Assembly: GCA_020796225.1 (NCBI GenBank)
Contig: CM036755.1
Coordinates: 59,358,152 to 59,422,151 of the forward strand
DNA: 64,000 bases
Direction of reading: 5' to 3'
Origin: Arion vulgaris
Lineage: Eukaryota > Mollusca > Gastropoda > Stylommatophora > Arionidae
Shown: positions 33,838 through 46,665 of the stretch, in pieces
Position numbering within the stretch: position 1 is the first letter of the stretch
Layout: every line of letters begins with the position of its first letter
Notes under the pieces: model-generated
Told to the model about the DNA's origin: nothing
What the model saw: only the letters and a program-made list of their open reading frames with translations
Databases searched by the model: none
Program-made: the position numbers and the translations under genes

Positions 33838-34525
33838 AAGTTTGAATTAGATTATTCAATGTGTACATTGTAGATAAGTTTGAATTAGAGTATTCAATGT
33901 GTACATTGTAGATAAGTTTGAATTAGATTATTCAATGTGTACATTGTAGATAAGTTTGAATTAGAGTATTCAATGTGTACATTGTAGATAAGTTTGAATT
34001 AGATTATTCAATGTGTACATTGTAGATAAGTTTGAATTAGAGTATTCAATGTGTACATTGTAGATAAGTTTGAATTAGATTATTCAATGTGTACATTGTA
34101 GATAAGTTTGAATTAGAGTATGCAATGTGTACATTGTAGATAAGTTTGAATTAGAGTATTAAATGTGTACATTGTAGATAAGTTTGAATTAGAGTATTCA
34201 ATGTGTACATTGTAGATAAGTTTGAATTAGAGTATTCAATGTGTACATTGTAGATAAGTTTGAATTAGAGTATTCAATGTGCGCATTGTAGATACGTTTA
34301 AATTAGAGTATTCAATGTGTACATTGTAGATGAGTTTGAATTAGAGTATGCAATGTGTACATTGTAGATAAGTTTGAATTAGAGTATTCAATGTGTAAAT
34401 TGTAGATGAGTTTGAATTAGAGTATGCAATGTGTACATTGTAGATAAGTTTGAATTAGAGTATGCAATGTGTACATTGTAGATAAGTTTGAATTAGAGTA
34501 TTCAATGTGTGCATTGTGGATACGA
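33838..34525. repeat. 38-bp minisatellite, 18 copies
   Basis: The unit is GTAGATAAGTTTGAATTAGA plus GTATTCAATGTGTACATT. Units 1-8 alternate AGATTATT and AGAGTAT, a 76-bp dimer. The same array with 9 units is at 61513-61870, at the same place relative to receptor copy 2. Confidence 0.96.
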
Positions 34526-34975
34526 ATTGAGTAATAGTATTAAAAGAGAATTAAAAGTGACCGACGTGATTTAACAACATTCCCTATATCGTGTACCGAC
34601 AGTCAGTTAAAAATGTGGACCTAACACTGTATTCCACAAGATACCACGTGGTATGAAAAAGCGTTTCTTTTTTACTTTACGTCCGACGTATGAAATGCAT
34701 GAGATTTGTCGACCAGTATGTTGTGATGCTGAGACTTGTTAGTATTTCCCTTCTGACGCCGCAAATGAACTTAATGACACTGAACTGCACACTTTTGAAA
34801 CATCATCCGCTAAACAATGTAATGTTGTTGCTCAATGACTTAAGTTTAATTGTCGATGTTGCAAAAACATTTCGAGTTCTTGTTTTATAATGTCGATGAT
34901 AATTTATTAAATTACTTAATCCTCATTATATATAAAACTAACGACTATCTAAGATAAGCTTTTGTTTTGAACATA
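34526..34975 (+). repeat. Receptor-upstream repeat block, copy A
   Basis: Contains GACCGACGTGATTTAACAAC, CCTAACACTGTATTCCACAA (a SINE-2-like tail), and AAACATCATCCGCTAAACAA. It matches copy B (61871-62137 plus 63707 onward) and copy C on the minus strand (50560-51130). Confidence 0.85.
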
Positions 34976-35429
34976 TTCAAGTTGATGATGAGACGACACT
35001 TCTCTCTTGAACATATTCAAGTTGATGTATGAGAATAAACGGAAAAATGTTGCAATAGTACATGCAACTTTCTTGTAAATATGTTAACGAAGCAAATAGC
35101 CAACATATGTGCTTTCCTTAAAGCAAGTGTCTTCATTTAATATATACTCTGTTTTGTAAAGAGTTCTACAACGGAAATAAACAATCATGTGAACATTTAC
35201 ACATAATGTTACAATACAAACATGTATTGTAATCCAACTTCTCAATGACACATATAATTTACTTGTAAAGAGATATACAATGGATATAGACAAGATGTTG
35301 TGTGTCTTTGAATAAAATTCTGAAACGTGTACCCTTCTTATTCTTCTTTACTCCAATACTGTTTTGTCTCACAGCGTCAGGATAAGAATATATTTCTAGA
35401 ACGGGCTTTTGTGTGCGCTTCATAAACAT
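34976..35429. other. No gene seen
   Basis: Short duplicated block (GAACATATTCAAGTTGATG twice, 34970-35030). Nothing else recognised. Confidence 0.45.
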
Positions 35430-35765
35430 TGTTTTTTATCCTCTATTAAATAGCCTCTGTTATCTCTGAGCTACAGCTTTCGCCTGACCGGTCTTATGCT
35501 TTGTATGAACTGTATCGGAGTAGCATTGCTCTTTGAGTCGCTGTGTCTTTTGGTAATGTGCTTATGTGGACGTACCATTTCATTTATTGATTCTTGGTGA
35601 ATTTCAGTGTTGATGTTGTACCGAATATTTTCCAGTTGTATTTATTTCTAAACCGATCACTTCTTGATACTCTCCACATTCTGCGTAGACACTTCATTTC
35701 TGTCTTAACTAGTTTTCTTCTATCGTTTAATGTCAGTGTCTAGGTTTATCACCGATAGCATAATG
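35430..35765 (-). mobile_element. LINE C-terminal fragment (LINE-G)
   Basis: The minus strand reads KTEMKCLRRMWRVSRSDRFR, then NKYNWKIFGTT and WYVHISTLPKDTATQRAMLL, the C-terminal region found after the RT in many LINEs. No RT domain remains. Confidence 0.6.
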
Positions 35766-36148
35766 CCGGGAGAAATATTGTGTTCAACAATGTACAACTG
35801 AGAAGTTTTGTTCCCAATGTTGAAATGGTTAATTCACAAACACACATCTAATTGTTTATCTGTCCTGTTGGATTTTATACGAGATTACATTAGAATTATA
35901 AAGAAAACTTCATCAGGAAGGATACAACTTAATTCAAAGAGACTTTGAAACAACAATCTCAAGAGTGTCACTTTATGTCTTACGTCCAGTAGATTACTTC
36001 TAAAGACTACTTGAGCGTTTACAATACAAGCTATTTAACTTCATTTGTTTGGTTTTTTACAAAACCTGTTCTGATTATATTCCATGTCAGTAATAAAGTA
36101 ATCACCATTCACATTTCTTCTTCATATCATTTATACACATCTCTCTTA

Positions 36149-37045
36149 CAGACATTGTTTCTTCTAGTCTTCTTGACTAACTCCAGTGACAGACATTGTT
36201 TCTTCTAGTCTTCTTGACTAACTCCAGAGACAGACATTGTTTCTTCTAGTCTTCTTGACTAACTCTAGTGACAGACATTGCTTCTTCTAGTCTTCTTGAC
36301 TAACTCTAGTGACAGACATTGCTTCTTCTTGTCTTCTTGACTAACTCTAGTGACAGACATTGCTTCTTCTAGTCTTCTTGACTAACTCTAGTGACAGACA
36401 TTGCTTCTTCTTGTCTTCTTGACTAACTCCAGTGACAGACATTGCTTCTTCTAGTCTTCTTGACTAACTCTAGTGACAGACATTGTTTCTTCTTGTCTTC
36501 TTGACTAACTCTAGTGACAGACATTGCTTCTTCTAGTCTTCTTGACTAACTCTAGTGACAGACATTGCTTCTTCTAGTCTTCTTGACTAACTCTAGTGAC
36601 AGACATTGTTTCTTCTTGTCTTCTTGACTAACTCTAGTGACAGACATTGTTTCTTCTTGTCTTCTTGACTAACTCTAGTGACAGACATTGCTTCTTCTTG
36701 TCTTCTTGACTAACTCTAGTGACAGACATTGCTTCTTCTTGTCTTCTTGACTAACTCTAGTGACATACATTGTTTCTTCTAGTCTTCTTGACTAACTCTA
36801 GTGACAGACATTGCTTCTTCTTGTCTTCTTGACTAACTCTAGTGACAGACATTGTTTCTTCTTGTCTTCTTGACTAACTCTAGTGACAGACATTGTTTCT
36901 ACTAGTCTTCTTGACTAACTCTAGTGACAGACATTGTTTCTTCTAGTCTACTTGACTAACTCTAGTGGCAGACATGGCTTCTTCTAGTCTTCTTGACTAA
37001 CCCTAGTGACAGACATTGCTTCTTCTAGTCTTCTTGACTAACTCA
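36149..37045. repeat. 41-bp minisatellite, about 22 copies
   Basis: The unit is TAGTGACAGACATTGCTTCT plus TCTAGTCTTCTTGACTAACTC. Variants are C/T and CTAG/CTTG. Diverged relics continue to about 37230. Confidence 0.96.
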
Positions 37046-37244
37046 CGCGACTGGCATTGCATTGCATTTGTTGTCTTTTTATTCATACCAGTGACAGCAA
37101 TTGCTTTTTTACTTCTGGATTGACTTCAGAGACAAATATTACTTCTTCTTGACTGAAACCAGTGGCATACATTGTATTTCTTTCACTCTCTTGACTTATC
37201 GTAGAGACAGAAATTGTCTTGTCTTCTTTACAAACTTTACATAC

Positions 37245-37785
37245 ATACATTACTATAACATGAGAAGTCATCATCTTCATAATTATCAGGTGTCGTCTCC
37301 ACATCGAAATTTGGCTGCAGTGAATCTCCAGCATCCTCTTTCTTTCGCCTTGGTGTTGCACTCTGCCAAACTGTAACCTGTCCATTTCTTAAAGTTTCCT
37401 CCCATTTATCTCTCGGTCTTCCTCTTGCTCTTCCCCCCCTCAACTTTCCCTCTAGTAAATGTTTTATCATGGTGTCATGTCTTTTTGTGTGCCCAAAATA
37501 CTTTATTTGTCTGAATTTTATTTCTCTTAATAATTGTTTCTTCATGCCTAGTTTTTCTAAAACATGTTTATTTGTCTGTTTTTCTGTCCATGAGACTCTG
37601 CCTGTTCTTCTGTATATCCACATCTTAAATGCATCAATACTGTCTTCTAACTGTTTTTTCATTGTCCATGTTTCCGAGCCATACATTAATATAGGATAAA
37701 TCAAGCATATGATCATTCTCATTTTTAGCCGTTTGTAATTTGTTTGGATGTCAGTAACCGTCTCATACTATTGAAATTATCCTTG
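37245..37785 (-). mobile_element. LINE-D 3' end
   Basis: The minus strand reads MRMIICLIYPILMYGSETWT, FKMWIYRRTGRVSWTEKQ, KFRQIKYFGHTKRHDTMI, GGRARGRPRDKWEETLRNGQ and ends ...SMWRRHL-like before the tail. Same family as 62138-63696; not interrupted by the LTR here, so it provides the uninterrupted reference for that insertion. Confidence 0.88.
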
Positions 37786-38141
37786 GCCACACATGAGAGA
37801 AATATCGAGTTAATTCATACATATATGAGAAGTAATATAAAATATGATCATATCGTCTCAGAGAAGTTTGTAATCAAGAATAGAATCCAGCAGTTTTATG
37901 TTTACGTGATTGACCATACTCTCTTTAACATAACTTTGTTGCAAATCCTGAAGTGTGGTTTTCGAGATTAGATGGAGATTATGGGGAGGGGGTTGTTATT
38001 TTTATCCTATTGGACACAGGATGTAGTCTCTACAGTTCTGAAAGACTAAAACTCAAGAACAGAATTATGAATGTAGCAATAAGAAACATGCTCATACGGA
38101 TGCGGTTGCAACTATGACCAACTCTGAGAAACAACAGCTAA

Positions 38142-38187
<46 letters not shown>

Positions 38188-38214
38188 AAATAATAATAAT
38201 AATAATAATAAATA
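37786..38214. other. No gene; TA and AAT microsatellites
   Basis: Unrecognised to 38140, then (TA)n at 38147-38180 and (AAT)n at 38190-38216, the latter being the LINE-A tail. Confidence 0.6.
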
Positions 38215-41200
38215 ATAATTCCTCTCGTACCGTTATACATTACATAGGGATTGCAAGTAATTTCTCCATACTGCTCTACCCTGGGCAACTCTGCCAATCT
38301 CCTCCATGGAACTGAGACTGATATTTCCTGCCTTTCTCAGCAAAGTTTCTCTCTTTGAACCCTTTGCATCCCACTTCAATGCCTGCTTTGATATTCATTG
38401 ATCATTTCTCTTCAAGGTGTCCAACATATCTCCATCTTCTCTTTCTTATAACAGTTGTCACCAGTGGTTGACCAGACATGTCTCTGATTTCATCACTTCT
38501 CCTGAATTCGTTCCATTTTATATTCATTATTTTTCGCAGACATTTATTTTCAAATGCATTCAACTTGCTTTCTATATCTTTAGTCATTTTCCAACTCTCG
38601 CTGGCATTTGTCAGGATTGATACAACATTTGAATTGAAAATTCATAATTTACTTTTAATACTATATAACTTGCAGTTCCATATTTTATTTAGACTTTTAA
38701 AAGCTGATGTTGCTTTGTCAATTCGTACCATAATTTCTTTTTAACATTTCCTGTGCAATCAAAATTGCTACCTAATTAGGTGAACTGCTCTGTTATTTTT
38801 ATCAATTTAGATTCCAGTGTGATATCTGCATTACATGCAATAGGTGTCTTCATTATATTTGTTTTTCATAGCTTATCTGCAGTTCAACTTTCGATGCTAT
38901 AGATGACAAGTTGTCTGTTTTTCTTTGCATATATTGGTTGTTTCTACTTAAATTAACACGGCAATATCATCTGCAAAATCCAAATCTTCTAGTTGACTAT
39001 TTTCTACCCAATCGATGCCAGTTTCGCCCCTGCAACATTTTCGCATCACCCAGTCAATGGCCACTCCAAACAATAGCGGAGATAGAATACAGCCTTGCTT
39101 TACTCCGGTTTCAACCATAAACCAGTCGCTGTGTCCACCATCAGTGCGAACTGCACACTGTGAACCATCATAGAGGTTCTTAATAATGTTTATTATATTG
39201 TCTGGTATTCCATGGCATCTCAGAATATTCCACAGAGAGATTCTGTGTAGACTATCAAAGGCTTTTTTTAAATCGATGAAATTTAGTATGAGTGGTTATT
39301 GCTTCTCAATATGTTCCTCCAAAATTAGTTGTAGGGTAATTATTTGGTCTAAGCAGCTTCTCCCAGGTCTAAAACCAACTTGTTCTTCTCTCAGGGTTGT
39401 GTCCACTTCTCCTTTGATTCTATTAAGAATGATTTTGCAGAAAGCCTTGGTCATTACTGATAGTAGGGTGATCCCTCACCAGTTGTTGCAATCTTTGTGA
39501 TCACCTTTATTGGGGATCTTAACAATTAATCGCTTTTTCCATTGATCTGGGACAGTTTCTTCTTCCCATACTTTATTAAATAGTTCTTGCACCTGGCTAA
39601 TAGTTGTATCATCAGCCGCTTTGATCATTTCTGCAGTAATGTTGTCATCACCTGCTGCCTTATTGTGTATCAAGGAATGGATTGCCTCCTTGACCTCAGC
39701 TACACTTATCATTTCTTCGTTAATTGGTAGGGAGCTGTATTTTGCCTCTTCTTCAAACTCGAGTAGTACTGGTGGATCAGGTCAATTTAATATTTCTTCA
39801 AAATGTTCTGCCCATCTTTTCTTCTGCTCGGTATCTGATTTTAGAACTTTACCATCTTTACTCTTCAATGGGCCACCCTTTGAAACAAAAGTTCCAGTAA
39901 GTTGTTTTAGTGTGTTGTATAGCATTTTACTGTTTCCAGTCTTAGCTGCCTTTTCCCCTTCTTCGGCCAGTAGATTGACATATGCTCTTTTATCTCTAGT
40001 CGCTCTTTTCGCTTCCTTGTCTTTTAGTCTATATTCCTCTTTAGCTTGGATTTCATATGTTGCATCCTTAGTATTAAATATCGCTAGTTTCATCTTTCTT
40101 CTTTCTTGAATACATGTCCAGGTGTCATCGCTTATCCAGGGTTTTCTGACTTTCGTCTTTAATCCTGCGCTACTATTTGCTGTCCTCAATAGTGTGTACT
40201 TTATCTTAGTCCATTTGTCTTCAATGTTCTGTTCATGTTCACCATTGAGTAACTCGAACCTATTCTTAAGTTCGAGCTGATATACCTCTTTTACTTCTTT
40301 ATTTTGTAGCCTTTGACTGTCTACTCGCAGTTGTTCTATTTTAGTATGGTTAATTTTCAATTTCAGTTTCAATTTACCTATGCATAAATTATGATCGCTT
40401 ACTACACCTGCCCCTCTGTATGCACGGCATCCAGCAATGATGTTCTAAATTGTGTATTTATGCACATATGGTCAATCTGATTCCTGGTCACTCCATCTGG
40501 TGAGTGCCAAGTAAGTTTATGAATTTCCTTATGTGCAAAGATGGTACCTCCAATTACTAAGTTTGACAGCACACATAACTCCGCCAGTCTTTCTCCATTC
40601 TCATTCATTGTGTTTATTCCTTGTTTTCTATAGCCTCTCTACCCCTACATTATCACTTCCAACCTTGGCATTAAAGTCCCCATTACTACTAACAGGTCAT
40701 GTTTTTGGGTCTTGTTAATTTGATCTTGTAGTTGCTCATAAAATGTGCCTTTCTTGTCATCGTCAGCCTCGTTTGTAGGTGCTTAACACTGCAGTATTGT
40801 CATATTGACATGTCTGGTACTGAAGCGGGCTCTAATTATCCGACTCGAGATGGGTTCCCATTCTAACATGCTCTTTGCTACTCTAGGTGTCATCATTATA
40901 CCCTCTCCTTCAAAATGCTTACCATCTTCTCTCCCTGAATATATGAAAGTTAATCCACTAACTACTCTTCTATCTGTTCCAGACCATCTCACCTCACTTA
41001 ACCCCAGTATGTCCAGCTCTTATCTCTTCATTTCTTCTGCAATTTGGGCTTATATTGTAGCCGTGGCCATCGTTCTCACATTCCAAAATCCAATTTTAGT
41101 GTGTGTTTTTGAGCCAAGTAATGTACGAGTCGGGTTGCTGACTTCCACAAAGCGGCTTTCATCAGCAACCGTCATTGATGCACTAGGTGCACCGCACACC

Positions 41201-41340
41201 ACCTGGCTGGTCGGTTTACCGGTATGGCGTCCTTTCTTACAAGTTTCTGTAGCTATTTCAATTTCTTGTGATGAGGTAGCTGGCCTAACGCACAAGTCCT
41301 CCTCCTTTTTCATCCGGACTTGGATCCGGCATTGGCAGAG
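38215..41340 (-). mobile_element. LINE-A, near-complete (endonuclease, RT, C-terminus), inactive
   Basis: About 3.1 kb read right to left. 41313-41050 ends in KIGFWNVRTM, the start of an APE-type endonuclease. 40992-40780 and 40690-40402 continue it (GDFNAKVG region, then [20 protein letters not shown] and [10 protein letters not shown]). 40372-39782 is the linker. 39712-39476 opens the RT (NKAAGDDNITAEMIKAADD, VPDQWKKRLIVKIPNKGDHK). 39270-38900 holds FDSLHRISLWNILR, TGVKQGCILSPLLFG and FADD. 38590-38400 holds the C-terminal RKIMNIKWNEF block. Several frameshifts and stops make it inactive. It is the reference for the other LINE-A pieces here. Confidence 0.92.
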
Positions 41341-41429
41341 TTATATATATATATTCTCTAGATAAGATTGTGTGAAGTCGCCAATAGTGATGTTGATAAC
41401 ACGCTGCGCTAGTTACCACTAGCCTTGGA

Positions 41430-41695
41430 AACTCTGGGGGGTTATGTGGTTAAGTAGTTAAGGCAGTGCCTTGCGCTTCGAAAGTCGTGGATTGGAATCC
41501 GACCTGCACCGTTCTGTTCGTAAGTGCATTTTTACCAAAGACAACTGGAAGTGTTGTCAGAGCTACGGAATTCGTGCTTTGTGCAAAAATCTCTGCAGGT
41601 GACGTAAAACTAGTGTGGAGAGGGACTGAACCATATGGGGTAAACCAGGTGCGATGACGGCATTCATTTAGAGTTTAGACCCTTTAGATTTTAGA
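41430..41695 (+). mobile_element. SINE-1 copy
   Basis: tRNA-like head with GTTAAGTAGTTAAGGC and GGATTGGAATCC. The body has AGAGCTACGGAATTCGTGC. The tail has CCATATGGGGTAAACC and a TTTAGA repeat. Confidence 0.8.
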
Positions 41696-41789
41696 CTGTG
41701 CATTTTAGTCCATCTTGAGTCAAAAATTATCGGGTATGCACACCGTAAACGGTTGTATTACAGAAAATCCTGATCGTTTTAAGTGTGAT

Positions 41790-41920
41790 CTAAATTACCA
41801 GTACCTCTGAAGTTGGAGAAATGTGTACCTGAATGGTGAGAGAAAATGGGGATAAAGAAAAGCAAGCCATCATGCACAAATCAGTAAGATGTGCGATATT
41901 ATAAGCAATGTTTACTCGTA
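41790..41920 (+). mobile_element. SINE-3 partial copy
   Basis: AGTACCTCTGAAGTTGGAGA, TACCTGAATGG, then CACAAATCAGTAAGATGTGC. The 3' half is missing. Confidence 0.6.
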
Positions 41921-42119
41921 AATTTGTAGCGACCTAATCATTGTGGGGGGAACTTATCTAAATGACACTCTATATTAGTCGATATCGCTATGGGAAATTC
42001 TAAGTAGCGCTACTTACATCAAAGAATCGTCGACGTTGCCTGTACTACTGAGTTCGTGCAATGCCGCTGAGAGTATGTGCAAGAAAAAAATCAAAGCACG
42101 CAATGGTATTAAACGTAAG

Positions 42120-42362
42120 TAAAAAAAAAAGTAAAGGAACCCTTTCATACCTCGTTGCATATAGGGCAATACTGTGTTAGGCCTGTATTTTTCATTGACC
42201 GTCGGCACACGATGGGGATGTGGTCAGCATCACGCCAGCCGCCTTTACTTTACCAGACCCTGTCTGATACCCAATTGAGGTTGGGTCGACCTTAGAGCCG
42301 TTGCGGTCGGGAAACATTCCACGCGCACTGCGGGAGTTGAACCCAGACCACCAGCGCATAAT
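42120..42362 (-). mobile_element. SINE-2 copy
   Basis: Minus strand: GGTCTGGGTTCAACTCCC near the head and GGCCTAACACTGTATTGCCC near the tail. It abuts a partial retroposon-G on its right, suggesting insertion or fusion at that point. Confidence 0.8.
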
Positions 42363-42895
42363 CTCAGTTGTTTTTCTAGCGCCTAATAAAACGACACTCT
42401 ACATTATTTGTGCGTTGTCCCAGTCCAGTGTTTCCCGGGGCCATAGAAAATGCAGAGTAGTAATTGCAAATTGTAAAGTGTCGACACGCGCCTCGAAAAT
42501 GCTGAGAACGGTGTGTTATACGAGTAAGACACCGTATCAGGACAAGCTTATGTGCCCCGAAAGACCGAGAAATGTTCCTAATCTGGAACGATCTCACAGC
42601 CAGAAAGGAAGTACAGGGTAGACTCACTGTTTTCCGTAGATCACAAATCCCAAATATAAGGCAAAAAAGATGATCTTAAGGCGTAGATCCAAGCCAAAAT
42701 ATAAGGCACAATAGATGGTTCTAGGGGAAGTTACCTTAATAAATAAACAGCTGGCTGAAATCGGGTGGGCGGGTCTAGTCACCAAAGGCGCACAATCGCA
42801 CAAAGTAAAAAAGACGTTCTTGTCAAAGATCAATTATATATCACAAAAAGAATGATAAAATTGTCCGTGAAGAACGAACGAGAGAAGACGAAGAA
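42363..42895 (+). mobile_element. Retroposon-G, 3' third only
   Basis: Matches the 3' part of the complete copies from the ATCTCAGTTG block to ATGATAAAATTG(T)CCGTGAAG and a GAAGACGAAGAA tail. Confidence 0.8.
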
Positions 42896-43178
42896 ATAAA
42901 ATCCAAAAAATTCGTGAGTTTGGTTTGATCAATATATTTTACTAATATGTCTGTCGCCGCTAACAATAATGATCACGAACCACCACGGGTTACAACTATG
43001 CTGAATGTAAGACGGATTCGTATAATCCCTAAGCGTTGGCTTATCGTTTTGGACCCAAGTGGGATATGGGTTCATTCCACACTCGATATTCCACAAGTAA
43101 AGAATGGGAATTGACGCTACTACCTTCTGCATACTAGGGCATAAACATGTGAAGTGACGGTATAAACATAGCTACGGG

Positions 43179-43745
43179 ACATTTTATTTATATAATATAT
43201 TACATACACATTGAAACACATTAGAAAATATCAAACATTTTATTTTTATAATATATTACATACACATTGAAGCAAATTAGAAAATAGCAAACATTTTATT
43301 TATATAATATATTACATACACATTGAAACACATTAGAAAATATCAAACATTTTATTTTTATAATATATTACATACACATTGAAGCAAATTAGAAAATAGC
43401 AAACATTTTATTTATATAATATATTACATACACATTGAAACACATTAGAAAATAGCAAACATTTTATTTTTATAATATATTACATACACATTGAAGCAAA
43501 TTAGAAAATAGCAAACATTTTATTTATATAATATATTACATACACATTGAAGCAAATTAGAAAATAGCAAACATTTTATTTATATAATATATTACATACA
43601 CATTGAAGCAAATTAGAAAATAGCAAACATTTTATTTTTATAATATATTACATACACATTGAAGCAAATTAGAAAATAGCAAACATTTTATTTTTATAAT
43701 ATATTACATACACATTGAAGCAAATTAGAAAATAGCAAACATTTC
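43179..43745. repeat. 56-bp minisatellite, about 10 copies
   Basis: The unit contains ACATTTTATTTATATAATAT, ATTACATACACATTGAAGCA and AATTAGAAAATAGCAA. Early units alternate between two variants (GAAACACATT/TATCAA and GAAGCAAATT/TAGCAA), a 112-bp dimer. Confidence 0.95.
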
Positions 43746-43912
43746 ATAACAAATATTTTATATCTTGTAATAATAAAAAACAGACACCGGTTTGGCTAAA
43801 TTCTCAAAAAGTGAAAGAAAACAGTGTAAGATACTATAAAGGTATCAGAGTGCCCTTTGATAAATACTTCCATCTACGTGAAAATAAAAAAAAACTGAAC
43901 TTGCAGATCCAT

Positions 43913-46206
43913 TCAATGAAGAATTCTTTGAAGATGCTAAACTATAAGTCAATGAAGAATACTTTGAAGATACTACAATATCAGTCAATGAAGAATACTT
44001 TGAAGATGCTACACTATAAGTCAATGAAGAATTCTATGAAGATACTACAATATCAGTCAATGAAGAATACTTTGAAGATACTACACTATAAGTCAATGAA
44101 GAATTCTATGAAGATGCTACAGTATAAGTCAATGAAGAATACTTTGAAGATGCTACACTATAAGTCAATGAAGAATACTTTGAAGATACTATACTATAAG
44201 ACAATGAAGAATACTTTGAAGATACTATACTATAAGTCAATGAAGAATTCTATGAAGATACTACAATATCAGTCAATGAAGAATACTTTGAAGATGCTAC
44301 AATATCAGTCAGTGAAGTATTCTTTGAAGATGCTACAGTATAAGTCAATGAAGAATACTTTGAAGATGCTACAGTATAAGTCAATGAAGAATACTTTGAA
44401 GATGCTACACTATAAGTCAATGAAGAATACTTTGAAGATGCTACACTATAAGTCAATGAAGAATTCTATGAAGATACTACAATATCAGTCAATGAAGAAT
44501 ACTTTGAAGATACTAAACTATAAGACAATGAAGAATACTTTGAAGATGCTACAGTATAAGTCAATGAAGAATACTTTGAAGATGCTACAGTATAAGTCAA
44601 TGAAGAATACTTTGAAGATGCTACACTATAAGTCAATGAAGAATACTTTGAAGATACTACAATATCAGTCAATGAAGAATACTTTGAAGATACTACACTA
44701 TAAGACAATGAAGAATACTTTGAAGATACTACACTATAAGTCAATGAAGAATACTTTGAAAATGCTACACTATAAGTCAATGAAGAATACTTTGAAGATA
44801 CTACACTATAAGTCAATGAAGAATACTTTGAAGATGCTACAATATAAGACAATGAAGAATTCTTTGAAGATGCTACACTATAAGTCAATGAAGAATTCTA
44901 TGAAGATACTACAATATCAGTCAATGAAGAATACTTTGAAGATACTACACTATAAGACAATGAAGAATACTTTGAAGATACTACACTATAAGTCAATGAA
45001 GAATACTTTGAAAATGCTACACTATAAGTCAATGAAGAATTCTATGAAGATACTACAATATCAGTCAATGAAGAATTCTTTGAAGATACTACACTATAAG
45101 TCAATGAAGAATACTTTGAAGATGCTACACTATAAGTCAGTGAAGAATACTTTGAAGATACTACACTATAAGACAATGAAGTATACTTTGAAGATGCTAC
45201 ACTATAAGACAATGAAGAATACTTTGAAGATACTATACTATAAGACAATGAAGAATACTTTGAAGATACTATACTATAAGTCAATGAAGAATACTTTGAA
45301 GATACTACAATATCAGTCAATGAAGAATACTTTGAAGATGCTACACTATAAGTCAATGAAGAATACTTTGAAGATACTATACTATAAGTCAATGAAGAAT
45401 ACTTTGAAGATACTACAATATCAGTCAATGAAGAATACTTTGAAGATGCTACACTATAAGTCAATGAAGAATACTTTGAAGATACTATACTATAAGTCAA
45501 TGAAGAATACTTTGAAGATGCTACACTATAAGAGTCAATGAAGAATACTTTGAAGATACTACACTATAAGTCAATGAAGAATACTTTGAAAATGCTACAC
45601 TATAAGTCAATGAAGAATACTTTGAAGATACTACAATATCAGTCAATGAAGAATACTTTGAAGATGCTACACTATAAGACAATGAAGAATACTTTGAAGA
45701 TGCTACAATATAAGTCAATGAAGAATACTTTGAAGATGCTACACTATAAGACAATGAAGAATACTTTGAAGATACTAAACTATAAGTCAATGAAGAATAC
45801 TTTGAAGATGCTACACTATAAGTCAATGAAGAATACTTTGAAGATGCTACAGTATAAGTCAATGAAGAATACTTTGAAGATGCTACACTATAAGTCAATG
45901 AAGAATACTTTGAAGATGCTACAATATAAGACAATGAAGAATTCTTTGAAGATACTAAACTATAAGTCAATGAAGAATACTTTGAAGATACTAAACTATA
46001 AGTCAATGAAGAATACTTTGAAGATGCTACACTATAAGTCAATGAAGAATACTTTGAAGATGCTACACTATAAGTCAATGAAGAATACTTTGAAGATGCT
46101 AAACTATAAGTCAGTGAAGTATTCTTTGAAGATGCTAAACTATAAGACAATGAAGAATTCTTTGAAGATGCTACACTATAAGTCAATGAAGAATTCTTCA
46201 AAGTAT
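43913..46206 (+). repeat. 36-bp minisatellite, about 64 copies, open in frame
   Basis: The unit is TCAATGAAGAATACTTTGAA plus GATGCTACACTATAAG. It reads as a 12-residue repeat SMKNTLKMLHYK without a stop from an ATG at 43811 to 45541, where an extra AG (about 45531-45533) shifts the frame; the second run is open to 46224. The non-repeat start encodes 34 residues ending KKLNLQIH. Variants change residues freely (H/Q/N/Y, I/M, T/S, K/Q), which suggests a neutral satellite whose unit happens to be a multiple of 3. No promoter, intron or homologue was recognised, so I annotate a repeat, not a gene. Confidence 0.9.
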
Positions 46207-46665
46207 ATAAACACTATCAGTTAATGAAAAATAACAGCTATTCAAACTTTCAATCAATTCTTCATCAAATTCTGATTGTAAAAGAAAGCTTCCCATTACC
46301 TTCTGGATAGATTTCAGGAAGGAATATGAACATCTCAGTGAGAAAGCACTCAATAACATCTTAATATTTACTAATACAGAACTAAGAACAGAGACATTTA
46401 TCTTCATACATATTACATAAGTTTATATATAAGCAACGCAACAAACTTCAATCTAGTCTGGATGTTTGATTGTATCTTGCTTCTGTAGAGCATGAGTTCA
46501 AGAAATTTAATACATCAAATCAAACTCAATGATTTCATCACAGCCACCTCTAATATTGGGCCACAGGACTGACCGGGGAAACCCTGACCTAGTTTGAGTT
46601 GGGGGACTGTATTTTATATATGTTTGATAGAACATTGCAAGCTTTTTTGTCATTTTACTGATTCT
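46207..46665. other. No gene seen
   Basis: AT-rich unique sequence between the 36-bp array and the fold-back element. Confidence 0.5.

Noticed and set aside
44250..46201. Minus-strand serine-rich frames in the 36-bp array
   Set aside because: Opposite-strand reading of the same satellite, repeatedly interrupted.
3281..46206. CRISPR-like arrays
   Set aside because: All arrays are head-to-tail repeats with no unique spacers between units, and the genome is eukaryotic.
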